Shown: positions 8,349 to 18,100 of the stretch, piece by piece
Layout of the letters: each line of letters begins with the position of its first letter
How positions within the stretch are numbered: position 1 is the stretch's first letter
From: Alteromonadaceae bacterium XY-R5
GTDB taxonomy: Bacteria > Pseudomonadota > Gammaproteobacteria > Enterobacterales > Alteromonadaceae
Assembly (NCBI GenBank): GCA_001660395.1
Contig: LXWE01000003.1
Location: forward strand, 124,001 to 188,000
DNA length: 64,000 bases
Direction of reading: 5' to 3'
The notes under the pieces: generated by a model
What the model saw: the letters and a program-made list of their open reading frames with translations, nothing else
Told to the model about the DNA's origin: nothing
Database searches by the model: none
Translations under genes and position numbers: made by a program

Positions 8349-8765
8349 TTACCTTTTCGCCATCGGATGATCGGGGTTAAGTTGCAGCAAATCCCACAGG
8401 TTGCCGTACAAATCTTCAAACACCGCCACAGTGCCATACTCCTGCTCCTGGGGTTCGCGCACAAAGTGGATGCCGACGGATTTCATGCGCTCGTAATCGC
8501 GCCAAAAATCATCGGTATTTAAAAACAGAAATACACGTCCGCCCGCCTGATTGCCGATAAAATTCAGCTGTTCCGGCTTAGACGCTTTCGCCAGCAACAA
8601 ACTCACACCATGGGAATTAGGCGGTGCGACCACCACCCAACGCTTGTCTTGTTCCGGCTGATACGTATCTTCAATCAACTCGAACTGGAGTTTATCAATA
8701 TAAAACGCCAGCGCTTCGTCATAGTCTTTAACCACAAGCGCAATATGCACAATGTTTTGCTTCAT
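8349..8765 (-). CDS. VOC/glyoxalase family protein (138 aa)
   Basis: A single-unit vicinal oxygen chelate protein. The N-terminal strand VHIALVVKDYDEALAFY carries the first metal-ligand position (His), and the C-terminal VFEDLYGNLWDLLQ carries the Glu/Asp ligand region. The length is normal for glyoxalase/bleomycin-resistance-like proteins, which dimerise to make the metal site. It stands alone, and a 3' relic of a paralogue lies 500 bases downstream. Substrate unknown. Confidence 0.85.
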   Translation of the reverse strand: MKQNIVHIALVVKDYDEALAFYIDKLQFELIEDTYQPEQDKRWVVVAPPNSHGVSLLLAKASKPEQLNFIGNQAGGRVFLFLNTDDFWRDYERMKSVGIHFVREPQEQEYGTVAVFEDLYGNLWDLLQLNPDHPMAKR

Positions 8766-9018
8766 TTTTTGCCTTTATATCTTGGCTGAACGGGCAGGTT
8801 TTATACGCGATTTAGCAACACGAGCCAAGGTGCCAGACTTGGGCCATTTACCAGCAGTTTCAGGAGTTAGTAGTAAACGAGGAAAGAGCGAAGCATTGAT
8901 TAAACAGCTTTCGTCAACTGAAAGCTTGGCTAATAGCTTGGTAACACTTGGCGACTTTTTTGCCGGCGAAACTGAACAGAAAAAGTGCCAAGTGGTTCTA
9001 ATACTATTGAGTCACTTA

Positions 9019-9255
9019 TTATGTTTTTATATATGATGGCACTTTCATACCACTAGAAATATATTCTTCCACTGCTTGTCGTCTAGCACCAATTGGAAAC
9101 TCTTTGATCCTAGATTTATTATTTGTATAAAAAGTAACTGCGGCGTCAATTTCATGTGGGCTAACATATCTAGAAAGACGATCTAAGCCACAACCAACAA
9201 CCGAACCGATTTCGTTATCGTGTGTTTCACACAATAGATCTCTATATTTCGTCAT
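9019..9255 (-). CDS. Hypothetical protein of the AT-rich islet (78 aa)
   Basis: A small soluble protein without recognised domain (MTKYRDLLCETHDNEIGSVV..., then SPHEIDAAVTFYTNNKSRIKEF). It has a good AAGGA site 9 bases before the ATG. Its start lies 14 bases after the stop of the repeat-containing small gene on the same strand, so both probably share a transcript. The local base composition is clearly more AT-rich than the flanks, which suggests acquired DNA. Confidence 0.6.
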   Translation of the reverse strand: MTKYRDLLCETHDNEIGSVVGCGLDRLSRYVSPHEIDAAVTFYTNNKSRIKEFPIGARRQAVEEYISSGMKVPSYIKT

Positions 9256-9269
9256 TTAATCAATCCTTA

Positions 9270-9518
9270 TCATCTAGCTTTATTCGATTGAGAAAGAACA
9301 GAAGCTGCGAATTCCTTCGTATCAGAACTGTATTTATTACTTTTTAATACCTTAGATGCTAGATCTTCTAACTCAGTTCCAGTTTGCTTGCTCCTGTTTT
9401 TTTGAGACAAAGCCGAAGCAGCAAGCTTTTTAGCGGTTTGTGATGCATTTGAATCAGTTAATGTTTTAGCTGCTTTAGAAGCAACGTGTTTTGATGTAGC
9501 TTTAGTATTTTTAGACAT
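9270..9518 (-). CDS. Small Ala/Ser/Lys-rich protein with internal repeat (82 aa)
   Basis: Two related units are visible: SKAAKTLTDSNASQTAKKLA (then ASALSQ) and SKVLKSNKYSSDTKEFAASV (then LSQ), roughly residues 13-41 and 52-79. The protein is small, basic and helical, of a type common as accessory-genome hypotheticals. A GGAGATTTT-ATG start supports expression. Function unknown; cargo of an islet containing a DNA methyltransferase. Confidence 0.65.
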   Translation of the reverse strand: MSKNTKATSKHVASKAAKTLTDSNASQTAKKLAASALSQKNRSKQTGTELEDLASKVLKSNKYSSDTKEFAASVLSQSNKAR

Positions 9519-9723
9519 AAAATCTCCATATGGTTTAACAAAGTTCGAAGCAACGACTTCATTTAACTATATAGATATACAGCACTGTAATTTCAACCAG
9601 TACTGATTAAATAATCATTACTATCAAAAGACATAACACCCAGGAAGGGGCAATATCATTTGGACTGAAATAAGGAGTGGAGAGACGGGATCCTAAATAG
9701 TAACGCCACGCGGATTTGGTTAG

Positions 9724-10389
9724 TCAGGTGAGAGCCAATCTTAGCCGACTGTGAAAGTGTTCATGAGCTGAATCTGAAATGTCACACCCCATATAATTTC
9801 GCTCCAAATTATTGGCTGCAACGAGGGTTGCGCCAGAGCCAAAGAAAGGATCTATAACTAATTCACCTGGATTTGAACTTTGAGATATCAAAGTTTCTAG
9901 CAATGGAACAGGTTTCTCTGTTGGATAGCCCCTGTAGACTCGCTTACACTCTATAATATCAGGAATTCCAAGCTCATTAAGCTTTCTCTTACCTTTTTCG
10001 AAAAAGAGAATAAACTCATATCTTGCCCTGTAGTGATAGCCCATGCCAATGCAAACCTTGTCCCAGACAATAGGTTTCCAAAACTTGAACCCCACTTTTT
10101 CTGCAATGGGCTTAATTACGAACATAGTCTCTTGGTCGCAGAACAGATAAAAATGTGAGTTTTTTTTAAGAACTCGAAACACTTCTGTGAGTAAACTTTC
10201 AAAGCGGTCATTTGGAAATATATTAAACCACTGATTACTTGAGGCTTTACTCACTTTTAATCTAGTTGTTGTACCAATTTTTCGGTGCTTTTCCAAAGAC
10301 TCGTATGGAGGATCAGTAACAACCAAGTCTACGCTAGCATCAGCTAGCGTAGACAGCCATGATATTGCATCATCTTGAAATAACTGCAT
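9724..10389 (-). CDS. DNA methyltransferase, N4/N6 type, probably orphan (221 aa)
   Basis: The catalytic motif DPPY is at residues 26-29 (LVVTDPPYESL). The AdoMet motif is near the C-terminus (VIDPFFGSGATLVAANN, with FFGSG). Motif IV before motif I is the beta-class order, used by N6-adenine and N4-cytosine methyltransferases. YPTEKPVPLLETLI precedes motif I as usual. At 221 residues it is short but complete, with little room for a target-recognition domain. No restriction endonuclease is adjacent; the partner is a zinc-ribbon gene 10 bases upstream. A regulatory or phage/plasmid-derived protective role is likely. Surrounding DNA is AT-rich. Confidence 0.9.
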   Translation of the reverse strand: MQLFQDDAISWLSTLADASVDLVVTDPPYESLEKHRKIGTTTRLKVSKASSNQWFNIFPNDRFESLLTEVFRVLKKNSHFYLFCDQETMFVIKPIAEKVGFKFWKPIVWDKVCIGMGYHYRARYEFILFFEKGKRKLNELGIPDIIECKRVYRGYPTEKPVPLLETLISQSSNPGELVIDPFFGSGATLVAANNLERNYMGCDISDSAHEHFHSRLRLALT

Positions 10390-10399
10390 TTAGTCCCTA

Positions 10400-10678
10400 C
10401 TAAAAACTACTACAAACACGCCCATTTTGGTAAACGTGAGAGATATCGCCTCTTTTCAGGCTGCGGCAATCATAACAATAACTTTGATATCCATCTGGGT
10501 TTTTAGCTGTTTTTCTGGCTGGGGTTTTACCAAATGAAGCGGGATATGGGTGGAAAACATGCTCCTTCCCATTAGCATCTGAACAATGCGGGCACGATTT
10601 AAATTTCTGTCCCGTCTCAGGGGCTACCTTGTGAATCATTCCAACATTCAATTTTTTACTACAACAACTGCAAGCCAT
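10400..10678 (-). CDS. Cysteine-rich zinc-ribbon protein next to methyltransferase (92 aa)
   Basis: The protein has three Cys pairs: CSCC near the start, CPHC at about residues 29-32 and CYDC near 68-71, and ends RVCSSF. The phrase DGYQSYCYDCRSLKRG resembles the zinc-knuckle region seen before HNH nuclease cores and in phage zinc-finger proteins, but no HNH core is present. A good AAGGAATTAGTT-ATG start. It is 10 bases upstream of the methyltransferase gene and surely co-transcribed. Possibly a DNA-binding partner (inference). Confidence 0.65.
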   Translation of the reverse strand: MACSCCSKKLNVGMIHKVAPETGQKFKSCPHCSDANGKEHVFHPYPASFGKTPARKTAKNPDGYQSYCYDCRSLKRGDISHVYQNGRVCSSF

Positions 10679-11144
10679 AACTAATTCCTTCTAAAAACGA
10701 TACATACAATATCTAATAGAAAGCAAAGTGTATTGAATCATCGCCTTCAACCTTACAAATTAAACGAAGAAATGAATCTTGCCTTCCATTCCTTCTATCG
10801 TGACGATAAATTTTTTACCAAATTACACCTAAACCTTTTTTATATCAACAGATTGCGCTTAGTTAATATCTGCAAAATCTGCCAAAAATAAGGATGATTT
10901 ACTTCTCTCCCGAGCAATAAACCAGCATGCACACACTGCATAAATATCAGGCGAAAAGTGATGTTCACCCGCCAAGTACTCAACTGGTTTTTTAAGGGTT
11001 TATAGAGGGAATGAATGGGCAGATTAAGCAGCGTTCTGGCGTTTTAAAACTGAGGTTTGAAGGGTTAAATGATGTGCTAAATAACAGGCACGCAGCCAGT
11101 TGCTAAAGCACAGCGAATGCACACAAAACGCTGGCAGCAGAAAT
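10679..11144. other. Non-coding gap right of the AT-rich islet
   Basis: No protein-like frame, tRNA or clear repeat is visible. The first half is AT-rich like the islet and must hold the promoter of the zinc-ribbon/methyltransferase pair. The second half has normal composition and runs into the rha operon terminator. The composition change at roughly 10.9 kb may mark the islet border. Confidence 0.4.
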
Positions 11145-11171
11145 AAAAAAACCCCGGCATCTCTGCCGGGG
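11145..11171 (-). terminator. Terminator of the rhaD-rhaI operon
   Basis: An 8-bp GC-rich stem (CCCCGGCA / TGCCGGGG, 11152-11159 and 11164-11171). Read leftward it is followed by seven T. It lies 33 bases beyond the rhaI stop codon. Confidence 0.9.
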
Positions 11172-11203
11172 AATATCCCTACAACATAGGTTCTTACACA
11201 GGA

Positions 11204-12496
11204 TTACACAATGCCTGAGCCAGTGGCGTTTTTGTCGGCCGGGCGCTTTTCGGCGGCTTGCTGGCGGTAGCCAGAGGCGCGGTAGGTTTGCAGCGGATTG
11301 ATTGGGCCGCCATCACGTACACGGGCCATGGCCAGAATGGGTGATACATCCAGGTTAAAGGCGTTTTTCAGCTCTAAACTGGCCATTAACGCGTCGTTCT
11401 CGTCCTGATACTGATACAGCTTGTTACGGTCTATCAGCAGGGCTTTGATGTATGAACGCTGCACTTCAATGGCGGAATTCACCAGGCTTTCGATAGGGTC
11501 GGTCACGTTGTGTGACTGATCCAGCATATAAGCAGGGGCAAAGCCTTCCTGATTGCGGTGCTCGGCATCCACCAGTTCGTTGAAAATCAGGAACTGCTGA
11601 TACGGGTGCAGTGAGCCGCTATCCAGATCGTCATCGCCGTATTTGCTGTCGTTAAAGTGGAAGCCACCCAGCTTTTTAAACTGAATCAGGCGCGACACTA
11701 TCATTTCGATATTCACGTTTGGCGCGTGGTGACCTAAGTCGACCAGCGACTTACATTTTGGCCCTAAGTGCTGCGCGGCCAGAATGTTGCTGCCCCAGTC
11801 CTGGATCACTGTGGAGTAAAACGCAGGCTCAAACATTTTGTGTTCGATGTGCATTTCCCAGTCGGCTGGCAGTTCGGCGTAAATCTTTTCCATGCTGCTG
11901 AGGTAACGCTCAAACGCGCGCTGGAAGTGGCTTTGGCCAGGATGGTTAGAACCGTCGCCAATCCATACCGTCAGGCTTTTCGCATCCAGCGTCTGGCCCC
12001 ATTTGATGCATTCGATATTGTGGGCAATGGCCTGCTCACGTACCGCCGGATCAGTGTGGCTCAGGCTGCCGTATTTGTACGACAGCGGCTGATTTTTCTG
12101 ATCCTGGAAGGTGTTGGAGTTAATCCCCATCCAGCTTAAGCCATAGGCTTCAGAGGTTTGTTTCAGCTCGCTAAAATCGCTGACTTTATCCCAGGGGAAG
12201 TGCGGCGATACGGCATTGGTGCTGCACGACATTTCATTGATAACGGCGCAGTCTTCCAGCTTTTCAAAAATATTGCGTGGCTCGCCCTCACCCGGGAAGC
12301 GCGCGAAACGCGTACCGCCCGTGCCTGTACCCCATGAAGGCACAGCAATCTGAAACGCCTGAGCAGCTTTGGTTAGGGCTTCGATATCCTGACCGCTGCG
12401 GGCCAGCTTTTCACCTAAAGCCTGATAATCCTGCTCTAAGTGTTTTAATTGTGACTGGTTTTGGGCCTCAATCAGGGCGCTATCAATCATTTTCAT
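11204..12496 (-). CDS. rhaI: L-rhamnose isomerase, RhaI type (430 aa)
   Basis: Interconverts L-rhamnose and L-rhamnulose in the cytoplasm, the first step of phosphorylated rhamnose catabolism. It is the Pseudomonas/rhizobial form (xylose-isomerase-like TIM barrel), not E. coli RhaA. Expected metal-site segments are present: MHIEHKMFEPAFY, SLVDLGHHAPN and GGFHFNDSKYGDDDLD. The 430-residue length equals that of the P. stutzeri enzyme. AGGAG lies 1 base before the first of three in-frame ATGs and 7 bases before the third (12496), so I chose the third. It follows rhaD with a small gap in one operon and ends at a strong terminator. Confidence 0.95.
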   Translation of the reverse strand: MKMIDSALIEAQNQSQLKHLEQDYQALGEKLARSGQDIEALTKAAQAFQIAVPSWGTGTGGTRFARFPGEGEPRNIFEKLEDCAVINEMSCSTNAVSPHFPWDKVSDFSELKQTSEAYGLSWMGINSNTFQDQKNQPLSYKYGSLSHTDPAVREQAIAHNIECIKWGQTLDAKSLTVWIGDGSNHPGQSHFQRAFERYLSSMEKIYAELPADWEMHIEHKMFEPAFYSTVIQDWGSNILAAQHLGPKCKSLVDLGHHAPNVNIEMIVSRLIQFKKLGGFHFNDSKYGDDDLDSGSLHPYQQFLIFNELVDAEHRNQEGFAPAYMLDQSHNVTDPIESLVNSAIEVQRSYIKALLIDRNKLYQYQDENDALMASLELKNAFNLDVSPILAMARVRDGGPINPLQTYRASGYRQQAAEKRPADKNATGSGIV

Positions 12497-12507
12497 CATC
12501 ATACTCC

Positions 12508-14700
12508 TTAGCGCAGGAAGGCTTCGTGCAGGCCGCCATCGACACTGATGACCTGACCTGTGGTTTTGCTCAGCTGACCGGAAATCAGCAGGTAAGCGGC
12601 TTCAGCCTGATCTTCCGGGCTGATGGCCTGTTTGGTTAAGGTACGCTGAGCGTAGAATTCTGCCAGTTTGTTACGCAGTGAATCGGTTTCTTCATCTTCA
12701 CTAAAGGCAATGTCGTATTTGGCCAGTGACGAGATCACCCTATCCCGCGGGAACATGGTGCTGCCCTTCACTACCGTGGCCGGTGCCAGTGCATTCACGT
12801 TCACCAGCGGTGCCAGGGTTACGGCCAGTTCGCGCACCAAATGGTTAGCGGCTGCTTTACTGGTATCGTAAGCCAGTGAGCCTTTTTTCGATACCGCTGC
12901 ATTAACACTGGTGGTTAATACCATGGCACCTTTAAGCTGTTGTTTTTGCCAGATTTCTGCCGCCTGCGAGGCAACCACATAACCGCCTTTTACGTTCACA
13001 GCGAAGCTTAAATCGAAGATCTGATCGTTAGTGGCCAGATCCGCGCCTTCGGCTTTAAACACACCAGCGGTCACGATCACGTTATCCACGCCGCCGTAGG
13101 CCAGCAGCACCTGATCGAACATGGCTTTGACGCTGTCGCGGTTAGTGATATCAACGCTTAACCCAATGGCCGGGCCACAGCTGGAAATGCCCGTACCGGC
13201 CACGCCTATGCCTTCACCGTAAATCTCGGTGAGTTCTTTGGCGGTTTGCTCGGCCGCTTCGGTACGTAAATCGGCACACACCACATGGGCGCCTTCTTTG
13301 GCCACACGAAACGCGGTGGCTTTACCGATACCGTCACCGGCACCAATCACCACAACCACGTTGCGGGCCAGTGTTTTTTCCGCTGGCATGCGTTGCAGTT
13401 TGGCCTCTTCCAGCGCCCAGTATTCGATATCAAAGGCTTCCTGTGCGGGCAGCGCGGTATATTCGCTGACAGCTTCGGCACCGCGCATCACTTCAATGGC
13501 GCAGTTATAAAATTCGGTGGTAACGCGGGATTCACTCTTGTTTTTACCCCAGCCGATCATGCCTACGCCCGGGATCAGCACCACGGTTGGGCTTGGATCG
13601 CGCATGGCGGGCGAATCGGGGCGCTTACAGGCTTCGTAGTAAGCGGCGTAATCTTTACGGTATTGCTCCAGGCCCGCTTTAAAGCTTGCAACCAGCTGTT
13701 CCAGGCTGTCGCTTTGGGGGTCGAACTCCACCAGTAATGGCTTGATTTTGGTACGCAGGAAGTGATCCGGGCACGAGGTACCCAGCGCCGCCAAACGCGG
13801 TGCATCGACGCTGTTCACAAAGCGCAGGGTGTTCTCGTCGGTTTGCACTGTGGCGATAAATTTGGCTTTGTTAGAAATCAGGCCGCGGGCCACAGGTAAA
13901 AATTCTGCCAGCAGGGCATTGCGGGCCTCTTCGCTCAGGCTTTGGTATTTGGCACCGCCAAAGGTCATTTCGCCTTTGTCGTGCTCTTCAATAAAACGCG
14001 CGGCGGTTTCGATTACCCATAACGAGGTTTCGTAACAGCTTTTGCTTTGTGATGACCAGTTGGTGTGGCCGTGCTGGCCCAGCAGAATACCGACAATATT
14101 CGGGTTGCCACGATACTCGTCTTCACAGACTTTGGCCGCTTCCCAGCCCGGACGCATCCAGGGCACATAGGCCATTTTGCCGCCCCACACCTGTTCGGTC
14201 AGGGCTTGTTGATCTTTACAGGAGGCGATGGAAATCACCGCATTCGGGTGCAGGTGATCCACGTGCTTTTCGGCAATCATCGAATGCAGCGGGGTATCGA
14301 TAGACGAGGCACGCGGGTTCAGGCAGAAGTTACAGTGCTTGAACATGCCCACCATGGCATCTTCGCCAGCCGACTTGTAGCCTTTCACTGGCATGGCCTG
14401 ATAGGTGGCATCCAGCGCCTGCAATTTGTCTTCATACAAAGACGAGAAGTTCTCTTTGGTAGAGGTACGCAGGTCGCCACCTGAACCTTTCACCCACAGC
14501 ACTTCAACGTCTTCGCCGGTTAAGGGATCTTTTTCCATTAACTTGGCTGAGGTGTTGCCACCGCCGGTGTTGGTAATTCGTTGATCTTCGCCCAGCTTAT
14601 TTGAGCGATAAACCAGATTCTCCACCGGATCGAGCTTGTCGGCGACTTCGTCTTCCCACAGGTACTTCACATGGCGGAATTCGTCAGCATTGTATGTCAT
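12508..14700 (-). CDS. rhaD: Bifunctional rhamnulose-1-phosphate aldolase / lactaldehyde dehydrogenase (730 aa)
   Basis: A fusion of a class II aldolase/adducin-like domain (about residues 1-420) and a short-chain dehydrogenase (about 430-730). The aldolase half has NTGGGNTSAK, the zinc-ligand region HLHPNAVISIA and GQHGHTNW. The SDR half has the NAD site VVVVIGAGDGIGKATAF, NVIVTAG and YDTSKAA with catalytic Tyr-Lys. By family (RhaD of Rhizobium, RhaEW of Bacillus) it cleaves L-rhamnulose-1-phosphate to dihydroxyacetone phosphate and L-lactaldehyde and oxidises the latter to lactate. First gene of the leftward operon, 11 bases before rhaI. CAATCA-type repeats lie upstream. Confidence 0.93.
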   Translation of the reverse strand: MTYNADEFRHVKYLWEDEVADKLDPVENLVYRSNKLGEDQRITNTGGGNTSAKLMEKDPLTGEDVEVLWVKGSGGDLRTSTKENFSSLYEDKLQALDATYQAMPVKGYKSAGEDAMVGMFKHCNFCLNPRASSIDTPLHSMIAEKHVDHLHPNAVISIASCKDQQALTEQVWGGKMAYVPWMRPGWEAAKVCEDEYRGNPNIVGILLGQHGHTNWSSQSKSCYETSLWVIETAARFIEEHDKGEMTFGGAKYQSLSEEARNALLAEFLPVARGLISNKAKFIATVQTDENTLRFVNSVDAPRLAALGTSCPDHFLRTKIKPLLVEFDPQSDSLEQLVASFKAGLEQYRKDYAAYYEACKRPDSPAMRDPSPTVVLIPGVGMIGWGKNKSESRVTTEFYNCAIEVMRGAEAVSEYTALPAQEAFDIEYWALEEAKLQRMPAEKTLARNVVVVIGAGDGIGKATAFRVAKEGAHVVCADLRTEAAEQTAKELTEIYGEGIGVAGTGISSCGPAIGLSVDITNRDSVKAMFDQVLLAYGGVDNVIVTAGVFKAEGADLATNDQIFDLSFAVNVKGGYVVASQAAEIWQKQQLKGAMVLTTSVNAAVSKKGSLAYDTSKAAANHLVRELAVTLAPLVNVNALAPATVVKGSTMFPRDRVISSLAKYDIAFSEDEETDSLRNKLAEFYAQRTLTKQAISPEDQAEAAYLLISGQLSKTTGQVISVDGGLHEAFLR

Positions 14701-14795
14701 TGCGTTATCCCATAACCGTTGTCACTGAGGTAATGCCCTTTGAGACCGGCATCACCGATAATTAACAATCAATATACATCTCAAACACTCCATGT

Positions 14796-14815
14796 CAATC
14801 AAATTCAATCACGAA
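14796..14815. promoter_or_regulatory. Tandem CAATCA repeats upstream of rhaD
   Basis: CAATCAAATT (14796-14805) is directly followed by CAATCACGAA (14806-14815), about 96-115 bases before the rhaD start; another CAATCAATAT is at 14766. The first unit is identical to the arm of the perfect dyad before the DeoR-type regulator gene at 41914-41939. Direct repeats of this kind are usual for DeoR-family operators, so this is a likely rhamnose operator (inference). Confidence 0.55.
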
Positions 14816-15057
14816 AGAAATAAAAACCAGCAAATAAGTGAAATTATTGTAAATAGAATAATCTGCATTTGCCTGCACCAGTTGCAGACCGACTTATGCT
14901 GCTAACGCCTTGACTGACAAAGGATTACCAGAAACCATAAAAAACATTAAGAATCACATAGTTAATTAATATAGATAAACCCTTAGCTAGCGGTTTACAG
15001 GGCTTTCCATCTATTTTAACCTGCCCTGCAAGCAACCTACTTCATTGCCTGACTTGT

Positions 15058-15120
15058 TTAATGATTGTGAACAAATCACCAAACATTTCCAATCATTAAG
15101 CAATAAATTTCAATCATGAA
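15058..15120. promoter_or_regulatory. Operator-like repeats before the rhamnosidase gene
   Basis: A perfect 10-bp inverted repeat TTAATGATTG (15058-15067) and CAATCATTAA (15090-15099) is spaced by 22 bases, about three helical turns centre to centre. Further direct copies follow: CAATAAATTT and CAATCATGAA (15111-15120). The gene starts at 15155. Together with the tandem copies at 14796 they fill the divergent rhaD/rhamnosidase gap (14701-15154) and probably bind the DeoR-type regulator. Confidence 0.5.
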
Positions 15121-15154
15121 CTTTTTCTGAAGTCATCAAGAAGGAGCCATGCCG

Positions 15155-18100
15155 ATGGCACATTTCACCTTACGTCGTCTTGTTACTGCCTTAAGTACTG
15201 GTGGTTTGATTTTCAGCTCATCTTTGCTGGCCGCCAGCAAGCCACCCGCCGATCCTTTATGGCAGGGATTTACTACGCCGCCCGCCAGCGCCAAGCCACG
15301 CGTTTGGTGGCACTGGATGAATGGCAACGTGACCAAAGAAGGCATAAAAGCGGATCTCGACTGGATGGCCAGCGTGGGAATTGGCGGGGTGCAAAACTTC
15401 GATGCCTATTTAGCCACCCCGCAAATAGTCGATAAGCGCATTACTTACATGACGCCAAAATGGTCGCAGATGTTCGACTACGCCCTGCAACAGGCCAAAA
15501 GCCACAACATGGAATTTGCCATTGCGGCCTCGCCCGGCTGGAGTGAAACCGGCGGCCCCTGGGTCGCAGCCAAAGACGGCATGAAAAAGCTGGTGTGGTC
15601 AGAAACCCTGGTCAGTGCCGCACAACTGGCCAAAGGCCCGCTGGCTTTGGCCGCGCCGCCGCAAACCACAGGCGCGTTTCAGGATGTGCCCGTAGCCGAA
15701 GAAATGTTTGGCGGCAATGCGCCCAAAGCAGAGCACCCGCACTATTACGGCAACATTGCCGTGCTCGCTTTGCCTGCGGATGAAGTCAGCAGCAACTTTA
15801 GCAAAGTCACCACCTCCGATGGCAAAACCCTGGATGCCACCACCCTGCACGATGGCAAATATGCCACCCAGCAGGATTTTGTGACCAAACTGGATTCGCC
15901 TTATTGGCTGCAATTTGATTACCCGAAAGCGCAAAGCTTCCAGTCGGCCTCGTTAGCCATGCCTGCCCCGCCCATGTTTGTACCGGCCAGTTTGCAGCCT
16001 GAACTGTGGGCCAGCAGCGATGGTAAGCAGTTTACAAAAGTCGCGACATTCCCGGCCAGCAGCGGCGTGCAAAGTACCGTGCGTTTTGCCCCGGTAAATG
16101 CCAAGGCCCTGCGCATTGTGTTTGCCAGCAACCCCAACAGCAGCTTTTCGATGCCGTCGGATCCTGCGCCGGGCGCTGCGAAACCGCCCTTTATCGCTAT
16201 GGCAATGAACAAAGCCGACAGCGTGCCGTTTTCGATTATGGAGCTGGGCTTTTATGGCCGCCCCAAAGTCCATCACTTTGAAGAAAAAGCAGGCTACGCC
16301 ATTGCCAATGAATATTACCCGCTGAATCAGGGGGCAACTGTGGCGGGCACGCCTGCCAGCGAAGTGATCGATTTAACCGATAAACTCGATGCCGATGGCA
16401 AGCTGCACTGGCAACCCAAACAGGGCAACTGGCGTATCATCCGCTTAGGTTACAGCTTAACCGGCAAAGAGAATCACCCGGCCACACCAGAAGCCACGGG
16501 CCTGGAAGTGGATAAATTTGATGCCGATGCGGTCAGCCGTTATATCAACACCTATCTGGATAACTATGTAAATGCCCTCGGTGGCCGCAGCTTAAAAGAC
16601 GCGGGTATCAGCGCCCTGCTCAACGACAGCATTGAAGTGGGTGCATCAAACTGGACGCCTGAATTGTTCAGCGAATTTAAGCAGCGCCGCGGCTATGATC
16701 TACATCCCTGGTTGCCCGCATTAACGGGTGAAATCATCAATGACAGCGCCCAGACCGATGCGTTTTTATATGATTTTCGTCACACTCTGGCGGAGCTGAT
16801 TGCCGATAATCATTATGCCGTGATCAGCGATGCCGCTCACAAGCGTGGCCTTAAGCATTATTCAGAAGCGCTGGAAAATGGCCGCCCGGTACTGGGCGAT
16901 GGTATGGCCATGCGTAAACATGCGGATGTGCCTATGGCGGCCATGTGGAGCTTTAGCACCGACAAAGCCGTTGGCCCCAAACCTCAGTATTGGTCGGATA
17001 TTCGCGAAGCGGCCTCAGTGGCGCACATTTATGGCCAGAATACCGTGGCGGCAGAATCGTTAACTTCGGCGCTGTCGCCCTGGGCGTTTTCGCCGGCGGA
17101 TTTACAGCCAATGATCGATATGGAATTTGCCCTGGGGGTAAACCTGCCGATCATTCATACCTCGGTGCATCAGCCCCTAACAAATAAAGCGCCGGGCCTG
17201 AGCCTGCTGGTATTTGGTCAGTTCTTTAACCGCTTAGAAACCTGGGCGCCCTATGCCAAACCCTGGGTGGATTACATTGCCCGTAATGCTTTTATGCTGC
17301 AACAGGGTCGCTTTGCTGCTGATGTAGCTTATTTCTATGGCGAAGAAGCACCGCTCACCGGCATGCACAGCGATACGCCGCCAACGGATGTACCTAAGCA
17401 AAATGGCTTCGACTATGTGAATGCGGATGTGATCTTAACTCAACTCAAGGTCACAGATGGCAAACTGACGGCTGATTCGGGTGCCAGCTACAAAGCCCTG
17501 TATCTGGGCGATGCCAGCCAGTTTATCAGCCTAAAGGTACTGCAACAGCTTAGCGCGCTGGTACAACAGGGCGCGACCTTAATTGGCCCGCAGCCAAAAG
17601 CCAGCCCGCAATTACAGGACGATCAGCAGGCCTTTACCCAACTGGCGACGGCCCTGTGGCAGGGTAAAACCGGCAAAGGCAAAGTGATCGCAGCAGATAG
17701 CGTGCAGACAGGCTTAGACCAGGCTGGCATCAAGGCCGATTTTGCCTACCAAAGCGCGAATGCCGATAGCACTATCATGTTTGTACACCGGGTGGTGGAT
17801 GATAAAGACATTTACTACTACACCAACCGCCATAACCGCGCCGAACCTGTGACCTTCAGTTTTGCCGTTTCAGGCAAACAGCCGATGCACTGGGACGCCA
17901 ACACCGGCCAGGCCACGCCACTAAGCTATCAGGTAAAAGACGGGGTCACTCAAATCGCCCGTACCTTAGCGCCGTTTGAGTCGGGTTATGTGGTGTTTGA
18001 AAGGCCCACCAGCAAGGCTGCTTTCACTGCGCCACAAGCGCATCAGCAGGTATTAACCAGCCTGACAGACAACTGGCAGGTGAGCTTCCAGCCGGGCCGT

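Noticed and set aside
8752..9036. 94-residue rightward frame between the VOC gene and the AT-rich islet
   Set aside because: It starts inside the VOC gene, has no ribosome site and no family. The antisense frame here is also open but has no start codon. I treat 8766-9018 as non-coding or relic DNA.
13285..13737. 150-residue plus-strand frame inside rhaD
   Set aside because: It is antisense to a strongly recognised bifunctional enzyme and its composition is that of a reverse-frame shadow.
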